This document shows, piece after piece, positions 12,662 to 24,264 of a stretch of DNA of 64,000 bases. Below the pieces are notes generated by a model, which saw nothing but the letters and a program-made list of their open reading frames with translations, had not been told where the DNA came from and searched no databases. Origin of the DNA: Laburnicola sp. R22_1 (Eukaryota; Ascomycota; Dothideomycetes; Pleosporales; Didymosphaeriaceae). Location: positions 310,001 to 374,000 of the forward strand of contig JACONQ010000017.1 of the NCBI GenBank assembly GCA_014281115.1, given 5' to 3'. Made by a program: the position numbers and the translations under genes. Each line of letters starts with the position of its first letter. Position 1 is the first letter of the stretch.

Positions 12662-12721
12662 TACGGGACGTACTACGGGACGTACTACGGGACGTACTAC
12701 GGGACGTACTACGGGACGTAG
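12662..12721. repeat. 12-bp x 5 subterminal array of the hAT element
   Basis: Five head-to-tail copies of TACGGGACGTAC (the last ends in G) sit immediately inside the right inverted repeat. The same TACGG core is scattered, not arrayed, within about 130 bp of the left end. Subterminal repeats of this kind are transposase binding sites in other hAT elements; that role here is inferred. Confidence 0.9.
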
Positions 12722-12742
12722 TACGGTACGTTGTCAGCGCTG
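12717..12742 (-). repeat. hAT right terminal inverted repeat
   Basis: The reverse complement begins CAGCGCTGACAACGTA, matching the left end with two differences over 26 bases. Confidence 0.9.
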
Positions 12743-12750
12743 TGCGGGAT
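12743..12750. repeat. hAT target-site duplication, right copy
   Basis: TGCGGGAT, identical to 9730-9737. Confidence 0.95.
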
Positions 12751-13311
12751 CCATCTACCCAGTCCACATTAGCCATACATTGAACATTCCCATTTCTTTT
12801 CCGTTTCATCATCCTCCAAGCAAACCAACTCCCTTCACAGCTGTCAATCTAAAGATCTTCTTTTAACAGACATTGCATAGATGCATGACCGCTTACGCGT
12901 ACTCCTCGGCATGCGGCAAAGCCACACGCACATGTACACAGCACGAAAGTAATCTTCAATCGACGGCCCATGATTAAAATGTATTGCCTTCTCTAACCCT
13001 ATCATACATGAAATCGAAGCATAACACACTCTTTCCCCATTTCCCCCAAGCCCCGCATTGCCTTCTCATTCTTGACTCGCAAAAGGGCCGCATGCTCAAG
13101 AAACCCGCTCAAATCTCCTGGCGCATACACTAAAACGAAATCATTCGCCTATGCACGCTCTGCAAATGTGGGCACTCGCCAGGAATCTCGTTCTCGACCG
13201 CCACATACTGTCTGTCATCGCCAAAGACAATAAACAAAAACAAACTCATCCGCTTATCGCTCTTCAAAACCACATGCAAACATCGGGACTACAGTAGGCA
13301 CCAGTCAACCC
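12751..13311. other. Intergenic, downstream of nup145
   Basis: AT-richer spacer holding the probable 3' UTR of the nucleoporin gene. No gene seen. Confidence 0.4.
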
Positions 13312-16300
13312 CTAGGAGACGACGTTACGATAGTAGCTCGCACTCAGTTCGACCGCATGCCTAAGCCAAAGGTCTTCCGTAAGCGGGAGATGTAAGACGC
13401 GCGCACGCTCCGATAGCTGGTTTAATATTAGCAACTGTTCAAGCAATCCAAATCCAGAAATAACATACCTTGTTTTTAGACATCAGGTTCGCGACTGTAC
13501 CAGCGATATCGCTAAGCGCCACACGCTCTTCCAAACTCACGCTATCCCATCGATCCTTGGCCACACTCTCAAGCGAAGACTGCAGCTGTTTGAGAAGTTG
13601 GTTGATCTGGTTGTTGAGCTCCTCGTCGACGCGATAACCTGAGCGCTGGGACGTAAGGTCAAGTAGCTCTACATAATCGAAGTAAATTTGGCCACCTTGA
13701 GCCCATCCAGGCACTGGCTCCTTCCTCTTTCCGGTGGTGGCCCGGCCGCGCTCAGACGTTGGGCTGCTTGGCGGCGTACCCAGGAAGCCACCCATGAGCT
13801 CGCGAAGAGCGTCATAATCGCGTGAAATGACCGAGTCAGGGCCAACGCTGCGGCAGAGAACCTCGTGCGCTTCTTGCAGCTCATGAGCTTTAATAAGATG
13901 CGTTGCTTGACAAAGAGCATCGCCATCGGTCTTAGCTTGTAAAGCAGCTGCTTCGTGCATCCACTGTTCCGGGATCCTCAAATTCGACAAGGCTTCAAAG
14001 GTGGGATTTGACTCCTCTAGCTCGTATGTGTTGGAGAAGCGGGCCAGAAGAGAACGGATATAGTACGAGCGCATGGCTGAGCTAGATAGATGGATGTATA
14101 CCCATGCAGCTGTGGTCCAGTGCTCCGGAGTATGCAACGAGGCTGCATAGGTAAGCGTGAGTTTATCGCCAAGCTCGACGATTGGGTCATCGGCTTGATC
14201 ATGCTCGTTCATTGAGGTAGTCGAAGAGAGAAGAGACCATCGAGTGTCTGTACTGCGGTGGTATGGCATGGGCACAATGCGGTCGTCCTCTTCGTTCGCA
14301 TCCTCTCGCCGAGACTTGAACAGCTGGAAGAGCTGAAACGACAGACGGGTATTTAGCGGGTGACCCGACACATTCTCTGGCGCAAGAACATCCTCAATGT
14401 TAACCGGCAAATCCAGTTTGGGAGAGGCGTAAAGCTTGAGTATTCCCCAAAGAAGGTCTTCTCGATTCTCCTTGTCTGGGTCGTCCCAGCTCATGTCCAA
14501 CCCTTGCTCAATAAACCACGGAACCGGCTTGACGTCTTCTTTGCCATCTCGCAGAGCATCCGCAAACTGCGCAACAGCAAGCTCGATAGGTTCGTCAGCC
14601 ATTGTGCCATACCAGAGACGCAGGCCAAAGGCGCGGCGCCAGTCCAGATTGAAGCGGCTGGCGATGTTAAAGGTGAGTGCTTTATTCTCTCGCCCCCCTC
14701 CAACCTTCCCTTCCGACTGCGCACAATTGCCAGAAATCAACTCATAGAGAGCACGAATGGACTCGTCCATTTCAGCAAGAACATCCATGCGTCTCCACTC
14801 TTCGATCTGCGATGTCATATCTTGGCGCATCGCAGTATCTCCTCCGATCTGAGCCACCATGGTAGCAAGGCGCAGGTCACGGCCTTGGAAAAGAGTATCA
14901 CAAGCGTCAGCAACCGAGTTGCAGCTGAGATAAGCGATGGCTTTTTCTTCAAATGTCGCAGCCATCTTCACGTGGTTCTGTGCGTCTTCGAAAACGAGAT
15001 TCTGCCAGAATTGGGACAGCTTTTCCTTGCGGTCCAAAGCTTTGACTCGGTTGAGCTTATCCCCTGACATGTCTGATGGTTCCGAGACATTGTCGTCGAA
15101 GAGTAAAGAGAGTAGTTGCCATGCCTGCTGCTCTTGTGTGCCAGCTACAGTACCTAAGGTGACAGTATCGGCGAGTTGTGTAAAGTCCAGTCCGGTTTCG
15201 ATTTTTAGCGTTGCTTTCGACACGTTATCCATATCAAGAACCCTAGTGTACTCCTTCTGAAGACTAATCGTCGGCGGAACAGCCTGGAACATGTTAGTGT
15301 GAAGGATGAGACCAAGGGATGACAGCTCACATCAGTGAAGGTGGGCAATTGCTTGAAGCGGATATCTTTCGTAGCGCCAACGATCGACCCCAGACCGCAG
15401 TGATATAGATCTTCGCTGCTTGCCTCGGCGCCCTTGCTCGCATAGACAAGTATGCCATCCTCGCTGAAATGTGGCTTGTTGCAGTTGTGGAAGTCTTGCT
15501 CGAACCCGCTCAGGTGTTTGAGCTCGTCGGATGTCTTGGGTCGCTTCGCATAAGGGTACTAGACAAGAGATTCAGCGAACTTGTTCATTTTCATTTGCGA
15601 TTACATACACGACGGACCTAGGTCCCAGGCATCAATCCCTTGAGAAACCTGCAATGGAACCCGATAGGATTTGCGCCCGAACTAAACACATGCTGGGAAA
15701 GGGGAAGTCAAACCTGGATACCATGCCCGCCTCGCTTCGTCGTAGAATCTTTCCGTCCCTTGTTATCATCAAGAAGAGAACCCATAATAGCCAATTTATC
15801 TATCGTCGTTGTCGGTTTGCGTGCGCCGATTGACTGCATCAGACTAGCCGTGTTGTTGTTACGCTCACGGAGAACATCGCCTTGACTCTCCCGCAGAGCT
15901 TGTCGATCCTGTTTCCTAGGACTGATCGTGCGCTGCAAGGCATTTGCCCAATCATCATCGAACACTGTCGGTCCTTTCGAAGGTGTACCCATGGTCGGGC
16001 GCAGTATTTGACTTGCCTTCAGTATCGACTTAGGTTTAATGGAATCCTTGAAGGTGTCGGCTTGTCTAACGACCTCTTGCTCCGTGGTACAACCCGGTCG
16101 AGAGACAGAATCAGCCATATCCTGATCCTCGGCCGGGTCAGATCCGCTTGCTTCGTCATACTCGTGTCGACCGTCAAACGAACCCACGGAGCGCTCCCCT
16201 AAAAAAGACTCGTCTCGGTTGTCCTCCATCTCCTTGTCATCGTCGTATGCGGCTTCGTCCCCGAACTGTCCAGGAACGTTGGAGCGCTTATGCATGCCCC

Positions 16301-19300
16301 TCTTGAAATCGAAGGTGTCATCGGGACTGGACTGAGAAGCGCTGGCAAAGGAATCTTGCTGTGGAGTAGCAGACATCTGGCTGTAGCCTAGCTGAGCAGG
16401 AGTTTCGGGCACGGGGCTCAGTTCGCTGGACTCGCTGGATTCGTGGTCGTCGGGATCATCATAGTCGAAACCATACGACGAGAAGTGAGGAACCTTGAAG
16501 AGCCACTCGCCAGTCTCTGGACGATAATCCTCGAACTCAGTGCCACCGACTCGCTTCAGACGCTCGATGTGTTTTTGACCTCCCTTTCCTTGTCGATTGG
16601 CGCCCCGAGGCCATGAGTTGCCCATAGTGATACGTGAGGGATGGTTCAACCCTGAGCCTAGTGGCGGTTTCGGCACCGAGCAAGACTGACCATACACGGT
16701 CGCGTTACGGTGATTCAGTGAGACGATGTCGCCAAACAATTTTTCCAGTGGCACATTCGACAAATCGACAGGCTTTCCCAAATTGAACTCAATCTTGCCG
16801 ATCTTGTCTCGACCAATGACGAAGTTCGGAATGCTCTGCAGCTGGCTCTTGCTCATCCTCTTAAGCTCATCCAGGCTTGGTGAAGAGTAGTAGTCACCAG
16901 CTGTGGGGTCAATGGTCTGGCCATTCTGGATATTCAGCGATGCGGATGTGCGAGGTGCGGAAATTCGATTCTCCGGAACAGGCGTTAGATCCTTGCCGTT
17001 TACTTGCTCCATCTCTGGACGGCCTGAAACTCCGTTGGGTATGCTAGGGTTGTTACGTCCATTGGGTACCTCACCGCTCCTGCGACCATTGCTGGTCTCA
17101 CCATTCAAGTTGGTAGAAGATCCTCCCGGAGACGCGGCTTCCGGCTCTTCGTGAAGAATCAGCGCGCCGCTCGACGAGTTGTTAGCAGTGCCATTAGTGT
17201 TATTGTTCGCGTTTCCAGAGCTGGGCGAGGCAAAGCTCACGCGCTTAGCAGAAGGAGCGTCATCGAACAACGAGGGCCTTGCATTGACCGCTCTATTAAG
17301 ATTCAGCTTCTTCAGACTACCACCGTTGCCATAAGAGCGACCGTTCGTGGAGAAAGCGCCCGGAGCAAGAATACTCGTATCGGGTGTAAAGCTATTGCGC
17401 AGGTTGCTTGTCGACAAGCTCCTACCCAACGAACGAGAGAGGCTACCACTGCTGAACATGCTGCCATTGAGCGGGCTGGACTGCGCGCTGGTGGGGGTAC
17501 CGTACGTCGAGTAAGTGAATCCATAACCGCTCCTCTTACCCTGGGGCGTTAGGAGGCGAGTAGACTGAGAAGGATTCAGTTTGTGTTGGGGAAGAATAGC
17601 ACTCCGCTTATTCTTCTGGCTGCTTGACAAAGGCGTAGCGAGCGGACCTGGGCTTGCCGCAGGGGTAGTCAATCCAACGAAGAGGGCGTCGTTGCCGTAC
17701 GGATTGGTGTTCATGGAAGTTTGGAGGAGGGAGCTACCGGATGCACCAAAGAGGCTGTTGTTCATGGGCTGTTGGTTTTGTTGCTGTTGGGACTGGTTAC
17801 CGAACAGGGAACCTCCGAGAGGGGCCGCATTGTTGTTGTTGGTGTTATTGTTGTTGTTCTGGCCCATATTTGAGAACAAGCCGCCTCCAGTGTTTGTGTT
17901 CGTAGTGGAGCTTCCGAACAAACCACTCGGCTTCTGCTGGTTAGTCGCACCACCGAAAAGACCGGTGCCCGAGTTTTGCTGATTATTCTGCGTGCCCAAA
18001 GCGCCGAAGAGACCACCGCCGGTGCTTCCTGTATTTCCAGTCGAACCGCTGAAAAGTCCGCCAGTGGCAGGTTGGGTAGCAGCTGCCTGCCCGAATAGTC
18101 CCGTCCCAGTCTTGGGAGCGAATAGCCCACCACCTCCGCCTGCTTGAGGCGGCTGCTGCTGCTGCTGCTGTTGTTGCTGTGGCTGCTGCCCGAACAGACC
18201 ACCACCGGTGTTCGTTGTTGCGCCGCCAAATAGACCTCCCGGCTTCTGTTGATTTTGGTTGTTCTGTCCGAAACCCCCGCCAAAGAGACCGGTAGACGCC
18301 TGCCCCTGAGTCTGGTTTTGCTGGTTCTGTCCAAAGGCACCACCCGTGTTGCCAAACAGGCCGCCGCCACCCGTAGAAGTTGTCTGCGCGTTGCCACCGA
18401 AAGCAGGTGTAGCAGATGCTTGATTCTGCTGCCCAAATAGGCCACCACCAGTCGACTGACCAAACGGTGTCGTAGAGCTGCCTCCAAAGGGTGTCGAGGC
18501 CGTGTTTGTGGTGTTGTTACCAAAGCTCCCAAAGGGTTTATTCTGGGTTTGGTTGTTCTGTGCGAAGAGACCACCACCAGCGCCGCTCGTTGAAGCACCA
18601 AAGCCGGTGCCACCTGACCCGAAGGCACCGCCAGTGTTGGAAGTGCTGTTGAAAAGCCCTCCAGTCGTGCCGGACTGTTGATTAGTACCACCGAAGAGAC
18701 CACCAGGCTTATTCTGGCCAAATAGACCACCGCTATTCGTCGTGGTGGTGGTGGTGGTGGTGTTGTTGTTGGCACCGAAAGCTGGATTGGTGTTCGAGCC
18801 AAAACCCGTGCTATTGTTGTTCTGATTGCCAAAGAGGCCTCCACCCGTGCTGGTAGTATTTGCGCCGAAGCCGGAGGTGGTGTTGTTAGTCGACCCAAAC
18901 CCCCCAAAACCAGTGCTCTGACCGAAGGCACCTGCTTGGCCATTCTGGTTGCCAAAGCGGCGTCCTTGGGCATAGTCCACGCCGCGCAGCTCTTCTAAAG
19001 AGAAGTTCGCGTAAGGCTGCTGGAAGGTGATCGTCTGGTATTGCGACGTGCCATTTTGGTCCTTCTCCGTGAAAGGCGTGAAAGGCGTGCCTGCGGTACC
19101 ATTGTTGGTGTTGCCTGCGCCTCCAAAGGCTGCCGACGTAGTTGAGCCGAACCCTGAAGTTGTATTGTTCGAGCCGAATCCGCCAGTAGTGTTTCCTCCG
19201 CCGAACAAACTTCCTGCCCCGCTATTGGTGGTAGCAGTAGCACCGAAGGGGGTCGACTTGTTCTGACCAAAGAGACCGCCGCCGGCGTTGCCTCCGCCGA

Positions 19301-19996
19301 AAGTAGATGTGGTGGTGTTGTTGTTCGTGGAGCCAAAACCGCCGCCGAACGTGGAACCGGACGTTGCGTTGTTGTTGCCAAAGAGTCCGCCACCGGTCGT
19401 GCTGCCGAACGGTTTCGAGCCGAAGCTGGTTGTGGTGTTGCTGTTGCTACCAAAGCCACCTAAGACATTAAGTTAGCGGCGTGCCCGCGACTAGACGAAG
19501 CAAAATCGACAAGCCCAGAGCAGGGACCAAATGAGGAAAATCCAAGCGCGTCAGAAGAGGCTGCGACTTTTCGCGTCCGCTGCGGTGGGTAGGTCCCGAG
19601 CGAGCCAAAAAGTCCAAACGATGACGCGAATGCAACGCGCAAAACGTGGACGTACCTCCGCCTCCGAATGGAGAGCTTGTGCTGTTATTGGTGTTGCTGC
19701 CAAAGATGCCACCGCCGGTGTTGTTGTTGGCTCCACCGAAGATGCTGCCACCGGTGTTCGCATTGGATCCGAAGCCTGAAAACGCGGGAGGCGAGTTAGA
19801 GACATTGGAGCTGGATGGCGCAGCGCTCATCGGCCAGTGCGCGGAGTCGACCGTAACGAAAGCGTTCGCGGCCTGCGTAAAAGAGAAGTGTGTGCTTACC
19901 TCCACTATTGTTGTTATTAGGTCCAAATCCGCTGAAGCTGGACTGGTTGTTGTTGGAGCCGAAGCCCGCAAAGCCGCCCGAGTTCCCAAACGACAT
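13312..19996 (-). CDS. nup145: Nucleoporin Nup145 / Nup98-Nup96 precursor
   Basis: Structural nucleoporin, roughly 2,000 residues, of the nuclear pore. It is expected to cleave itself into an FG-repeat Nup98-like half and a scaffold Nup96-like half that joins the Nup84/Nup107-160 complex. The N-terminal third is packed with GLFG and FG repeats, including a polyQ tract near 18150-18180. The nucleoporin2 autoproteolytic domain follows and ends in VPHFSSYGF near 16460-16490, where HFS is the cleavage motif. The Nup96 part (AVPPTISLQKEYTRVL onward) runs to LPLTEDLWLRH and the stop at 13312. Clear exons are 19996-19900, 19775-19656, 19459 to about 15712, 15558-15331, 15283-13469 and 13416-13312. 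One or two small exons at about 15559-15712 could not be fixed. The last intron is 52 nt with a GCTAAT branch site. Confidence 0.93.
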
Positions 19997-20955
19997 GATG
20001 GCGCTGCCGCAGCGAGGCGGATGTGCGTATATTCAAGCCGGAAGAATGGGCGCGCGCAGCGGACGTCCGCCGGGGTGGGTTGCGGGTGCGCCGAAAAATG
20101 GGTTGCTGCAGGTGAGGTCAAGGTGCGAGAAAACGCGCCGAAGCCAGCACCAGGTTGATGAGCGCAGCGGGGTGTGCGCGAGTTGAGGATAAGGAGCGGA
20201 AGGAGCTCAGCGAGCAAGGAGATTAAGTAGAGAAGAGGCCGTCATGAACGGGAAAGAGCGGCGGCGAAATGGGTACAAACGGTAAACGGGTGCGTGGTGC
20301 TTGGGCGACGTGAACACTAGGATTTGGGGGGTTGGCATGCGCCAAGCCACTACTCTATCACGTGAGGGGCATTCACTGCGGCAAAACCTGCTGTTTGGAG
20401 ACGTCAATTGCCACCGTGTGTAAGCAACTGGCAAATAGAATGGCGCTCCGCTCGGGCTGAGCTTTGCTGCAGGCTACCTTCTGCTGCTTCCTAGTTCTGC
20501 CTGCGGCTGCCTGGCAGAGTGAGGTGCTCAGCCCGGTGCCCACCACAATCGAGCATCTGAAACACTTCACAGCCAAACAAATGCATCTGGTCCTCGCCTG
20601 CCACCAAAAGCTGGCTTGCACTGCAAAACAAACAAGGCTACCGAGTATATTTAGAAAAATGGCTGGAGCATACCTAGTCGTGGTATGTCCAACCCAAACC
20701 ATCTTAGCGCGCTTTCCGTGGTTAGCGGTGCAACCACGTTAATAAGTCTACGCTTTCACCAGACGCGAACGCGTCAGGTCCCGCATATCTCAGCACCACC
20801 CCAAACAAAGAAGCACACCCACCGCGACGTAGCATAAAGCCGCAAAAAACAGCGTCTTCTTCTCGCGCAGCTCTACAACGCCAATACCCTTCGTGCGCAA
20901 TCGTCCCACACCCACCGCGTACACGACCTCCAGCAACAACAAGAACCTAATCTAC
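19997..20955. promoter_or_regulatory. Divergent intergenic region between nup145 and cdc31
   Basis: About 960 bp separate the two divergent start codons and must contain both promoters and 5' UTRs. A pyrimidine/CA-rich leader precedes the centrin ATG. No gene is seen. Confidence 0.5.
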
Positions 20956-21669
20956 ATGGCAACATCTTCCAACAACCCACCCCTCGGCTCGCGCTACGGC
21001 CTCGGCCGCACCAATCCACCACCTGCACACCAGCCGACCTTCACAACGCCGGCCTTTCCCCCGTCCAAAAACGCCCAACGCCTTGAATCCGAGCGTCTCG
21101 ACCGCGAGCGCAAAGCTCGCGAAGACCGCGAACGTATGGAAAACGCGGCGCAGAATTCCCTCGCAGAGCTCTCCGAAGAACAGCGCGAAGAAATCCAAGA
21201 AGCGTTCAACCTCTTCGACCTCGATAAGGACGGCTACATCGACTACCATGAGCTGAAGGTCGCCATGAAGGCGCTGGGGTTCGATCTGCCCAAGGCGGAG
21301 ATTTTGGCCTTGTTGCAGGCGCATGGAGTACAGGCACAGGGCCAGCAGGCCGGTGGCTCAGGGAAGCAGAAACAACCGGTGGGGCAGTATCAAAGTCCGC
21401 CGAGGTTGCTGCTTGCGTTTCAAACGTTCCAAACGTTGATGGCGCAGAGGATTGTAGCGAGAGATCCGCAGGAGGAGATCATCAGGGCCTTTGAGCTGTT
21501 CGACGAGGGGAACAAGGGGAGGATAACTCTGCAAGATTTGACAAGAGTGGCGAGGGAGTTGGGTGAAGGGTTGCAGCACGAGGAACTAGTTGCGATGATT
21601 GAGGAGTTTGATATGGATGGGGATAATGCAATTAGTCGAGAGGAGTTCATCAACATTTGTCTGGGCTAA
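20956..21669 (+). CDS. cdc31: Centrin (Cdc31-like), with an insertion at EF-hand 2
   Basis: Calcium-binding EF-hand protein of the spindle pole body and nuclear-pore/mRNA-export machinery, 237 residues in one exon. Centrins are usually about 160-190 residues. The surplus is an N-terminal Pro/basic extension of some 70 residues and a Gln/Gly-rich insertion at about residues 119-143 (around [16 protein letters not shown]). EF-hand 1 is canonical ([12 protein letters not shown]). The second loop is replaced by the insertion. EF-hand 3 ([12 protein letters not shown]) is degenerate, and EF-hand 4 ([12 protein letters not shown]) has the acidic calcium ligands. The start at 20956 follows a CA-rich leader; an upstream in-frame ATG at 20893 is less likely because its extension looks like leader sequence. 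It is divergent from nup145 and convergent with nuo51. Confidence 0.93.
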   Translation: MATSSNNPPLGSRYGLGRTNPPPAHQPTFTTPAFPPSKNAQRLESERLDRERKAREDRERMENAAQNSLAELSEEQREEIQEAFNLFDLDKDGYIDYHELKVAMKALGFDLPKAEILALLQAHGVQAQGQQAGGSGKQKQPVGQYQSPPRLLLAFQTFQTLMAQRIVARDPQEEIIRAFELFDEGNKGRITLQDLTRVARELGEGLQHEELVAMIEEFDMDGDNAISREEFINICLG

Positions 21670-21973
21670 GCGGCCGATGGAGGCCAGAGCATCGCTCTGC
21701 ACAGGCGCGCTTCTCTTGGTGTTGCTTTGATTTTGGATAAGATGGCGAGGCGTTACGCGGCGATCCAAGACGGTCGCATTGGGGCCTTTGGTCGGTAAAA
21801 GTGTAGGAGTTCTGTCACACCTTCTCCGAGATACCACTATCACGTTCAATCCAAGTATCAGTTGGAAATGTACGATCGATTGCACTGAGAACACTATGCA
21901 CAATTCAGTGACCAGACCGCCAACAAAACGCAACAAATGAAACAATCATTGTACAGGAGCCTTCTTCTTTGAT
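21670..21973. other. Convergent intergenic spacer
   Basis: 304 bp between the centrin and complex I stop codons, probably the two 3' UTRs. No gene seen. Confidence 0.5.
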
Positions 21974-23592
21974 CTACTGTCCCGGCGCAATGAGCTGCCC
22001 CTTCTTGCTTGCATCATGCGCCCAACCACCCGCAAGCGCTTCTCCGCCGTTCTTCACTCCATAGTCCTTGATTCTTGCCTCTAACTCTGGCCTGAAATGC
22101 CTGATAAGACCTTGTAGCGGCCATGCAAATGCCTCACCAAGAGCACAGATCGTGTGGCCCTCGACCTGTTTTGTCAGCTCCTGCAGCATATCGATTTCTC
22201 GCTCGCGGGCTTGTCCCTTGTAAAACCTGTCCATGATCTGGTGTGTCCACTTTGAGCCCTCCCGGCAGGGCGTGCACTGGCCGCATGATTCGTGGTGGTA
22301 GAACTTGGCGAGCCGCTGGATAGCGCGGACGACATCGGTAGACTTGTCCATGACGATAACAGCGGCGGTACCCAGGCCGGACTGTGCGTCCTTGAGGGCG
22401 TCGAAGTCCATGAGTACGTCGTCGCAAATGCTCTTGGGCAAAATGGGTGTCGAGGATCCACCAGGAATGATAGCCTTCAAATTGTCCCAGCCACCGCGAA
22501 CACCACCACAGTGCTTGTCGATGAGCTCACGCAGCGGGATGGACATCTCCTCCTCAACCGTACAAGGGTTGTTGACGTGACCAGAGATACAGAAAAGTTT
22601 GGTACCCTGGTTGCGTTCGCGACCGAAACCGGCGAACCAGCTTCCTCCTCGTCGGCAGATGGTGGGTGCTACAGCAACAGTTTCCACGTTCGCGACGGTA
22701 GAGGGGCATCCAAACAGACCGACGGCAGCCGGGAACGGGGGCTTTAGACGAGGCTTTCCAGGCTTGCCTTCCAGAGATTCGATAAGCGACGTCTCCTCAC
22801 CACACACGTATGCGCCCATTCCTCGGTGGATAAAGACATCAAAGTCATAGCCAGAGCCGCAGGCGTTCTTGCCGATCAAGCCAGCTTGGTATGCCTCTTG
22901 GATGGCGCGCTGCAGCACGGTAGCCTCGTGGTAGAACTCTCCTCGGATATAGATGTAGGCAGCGGTGGCGTTCATGGCACGGCCAGCAACAAGGCAGCCC
23001 TCGACGAGCTTGTGCGGATCCTTGCGCATGATCTCGCGGTCCTTGCAGGTCCCGGGCTCTCCCTCGTCGGCGTTGACCACCAGGTAGCGCGGCTTGGTAT
23101 CCTGCTCCCAGCCCTTGGTGTTCATAAATGACTATGCATTGTCAGCACTGCCGGCCGTGATGGTGTTTTGTTCGCCGTACCCATTTCAAGCCCGAGGGGA
23201 AACCAGCACCACCTCGGCCTCGGAGACCGGACGCCTTGATCTCAGAGATGATCTGCCCGCAGTCAGCCTAGCTCATTGCCGTCCTTCTGTACTGGACACA
23301 CCCAGTCGTGGCCCTTGAGTATGATCTCCTTTGTCTTGTGCCAGTCGCCATATTTCATGGCGCTCTTCAGGTCCGCGCCATGGTGGCCGTACAGGTTCTG
23401 GAAGATCCTGTCCTGGTCCTTCAGGCCTCCGTAGGTCCTTTTAGGCGCATCGGTCACGGTGGCTAGATTCCTCTTCTGCGGCTGCGACGGGGTGGCGGCG
23501 GTCGAAAGGCGGGAAGCGGCAGATGCTGCAGGCAGGGCGCGGTGGGTGACGGCGCTCAGCGTCTGGGCGGCGGGAGCATGGCGAGCGAGCAT
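21974..23592 (-). CDS. nuo51: NADH:ubiquinone oxidoreductase 51 kDa subunit (complex I flavoprotein)
   Basis: The FMN- and NADH-binding subunit of mitochondrial complex I. Exons 23592-23302, 23252-23181 and 23131-21974 join in frame to give 506 residues, split by two 49-nt introns. The N-terminus ([11 protein letters not shown] onward, Arg/Ser/Ala rich) looks like a mitochondrial presequence; the start was chosen for this reason, since upstream in-frame ATGs lengthen it into non-conserved sequence. Seen motifs are [16 protein letters not shown] (NADH site), [16 protein letters not shown] (FMN site), [17 protein letters not shown], and [12 protein letters not shown], which with a later Cys ([12 protein letters not shown]) binds the 4Fe-4S cluster N3. 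Length and motifs are normal for the family. Confidence 0.97.
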
Positions 23593-24264
23593 TGTAGGCG
23601 CGGTGTCGAGCTGTGCTCGTGCAATTGAAGCTCCGGGGGCGCGCGAGCGGGCGTTGTCGTCGAGAGTGTGGCGGCGTGAAGCTCGACGGTTCGGGTCCTG
23701 TTCTGTCTTGGCGCCTTCTGATTCCATCCCCCTGCCTCTCATTGGGCGAAGCATGGATCGTGACATCAACAGTCAGGATCGCACCAGCCATGCCATCCTA
23801 TCAAGGTGTGATATAACAAGGTAGATACGTCGAGTCCTTCGTATTCGGTTTGTTGAATGCTTGTACTACCACTATCAAAGCTTTAAACAAGGACACAGTT
23901 GGTGGAGGTCCCTCAATTTGTGCAAACGATTCCCTGCGTTTCCATTTACTCCGTGAAGAGGCAGGTAATCTCCTCAAAATGCTTTCACTGTAGCGGCAAC
24001 CACAGGCATAGCTTTCTCTTCTAGTTTCACTTTCGTCAATTCTGCTACCTCGCCTTCGACTGCCTTTACTCACCCCAGTCCGCCCACGCGAATCTACTCC
24101 TGTCTGTCGCACCGCGACCGGGTCAAGGCATTCCGCTCGACCATCCACAGCACCACCTTGATACTACTCGCTCTTCTCTCTCACCTCAACACAATCTCTT
24201 TTTGGTAAGGCCTCGTGCCAGCGTGTTCTCCCCTTAACTGCATTTCAACCACGAAGAGCACACG
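23593..24264. promoter_or_regulatory. Divergent intergenic region upstream of nuo51
   Basis: About 670 bp between two divergent start codons. It holds pyrimidine-rich runs before the plus-strand gene. No gene or repeat is evident. Confidence 0.45.

Larger units (their letters stand above)
9738..12742 (-). mobile_element. hAT DNA transposon, 3005 bp, both ends intact
   Basis: A class II element bounded by inverted repeats that both begin CAGCGCTGACAACGTA. The outer 26 bases match at 24 positions, and the element is flanked by identical 8-bp duplications (TGCGGGAT). It carries one transposase gene on the minus strand with one intron. The ends are full of TACG/TACGG motifs; at the right end these form a 12-bp tandem array next to the inverted repeat. 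The left interior has a 49-bp tandem duplication where the transposase C-terminus should be. The matching duplications point to a fairly recent insertion. The truncated transposase suggests this copy would need another copy's enzyme to move. Confidence 0.95.

Noticed and set aside
12567..12812. Arg-Ser-Thr repeat open frame at the hAT right end
   Set aside because: It is a translation of the 12-bp subterminal repeat, not a gene.
14360..15067. Plus-strand open frame of 235 codons
   Set aside because: It lies antisense to the Nup96-domain exon, and its sequence shows no domain.
17762..18973. Long Arg/Leu-rich open frame overlapping the nup145 FG-repeat exon
   Set aside because: It is a same-strand out-of-frame shadow of the low-complexity FG repeat; the nucleoporin frame has clear domains.
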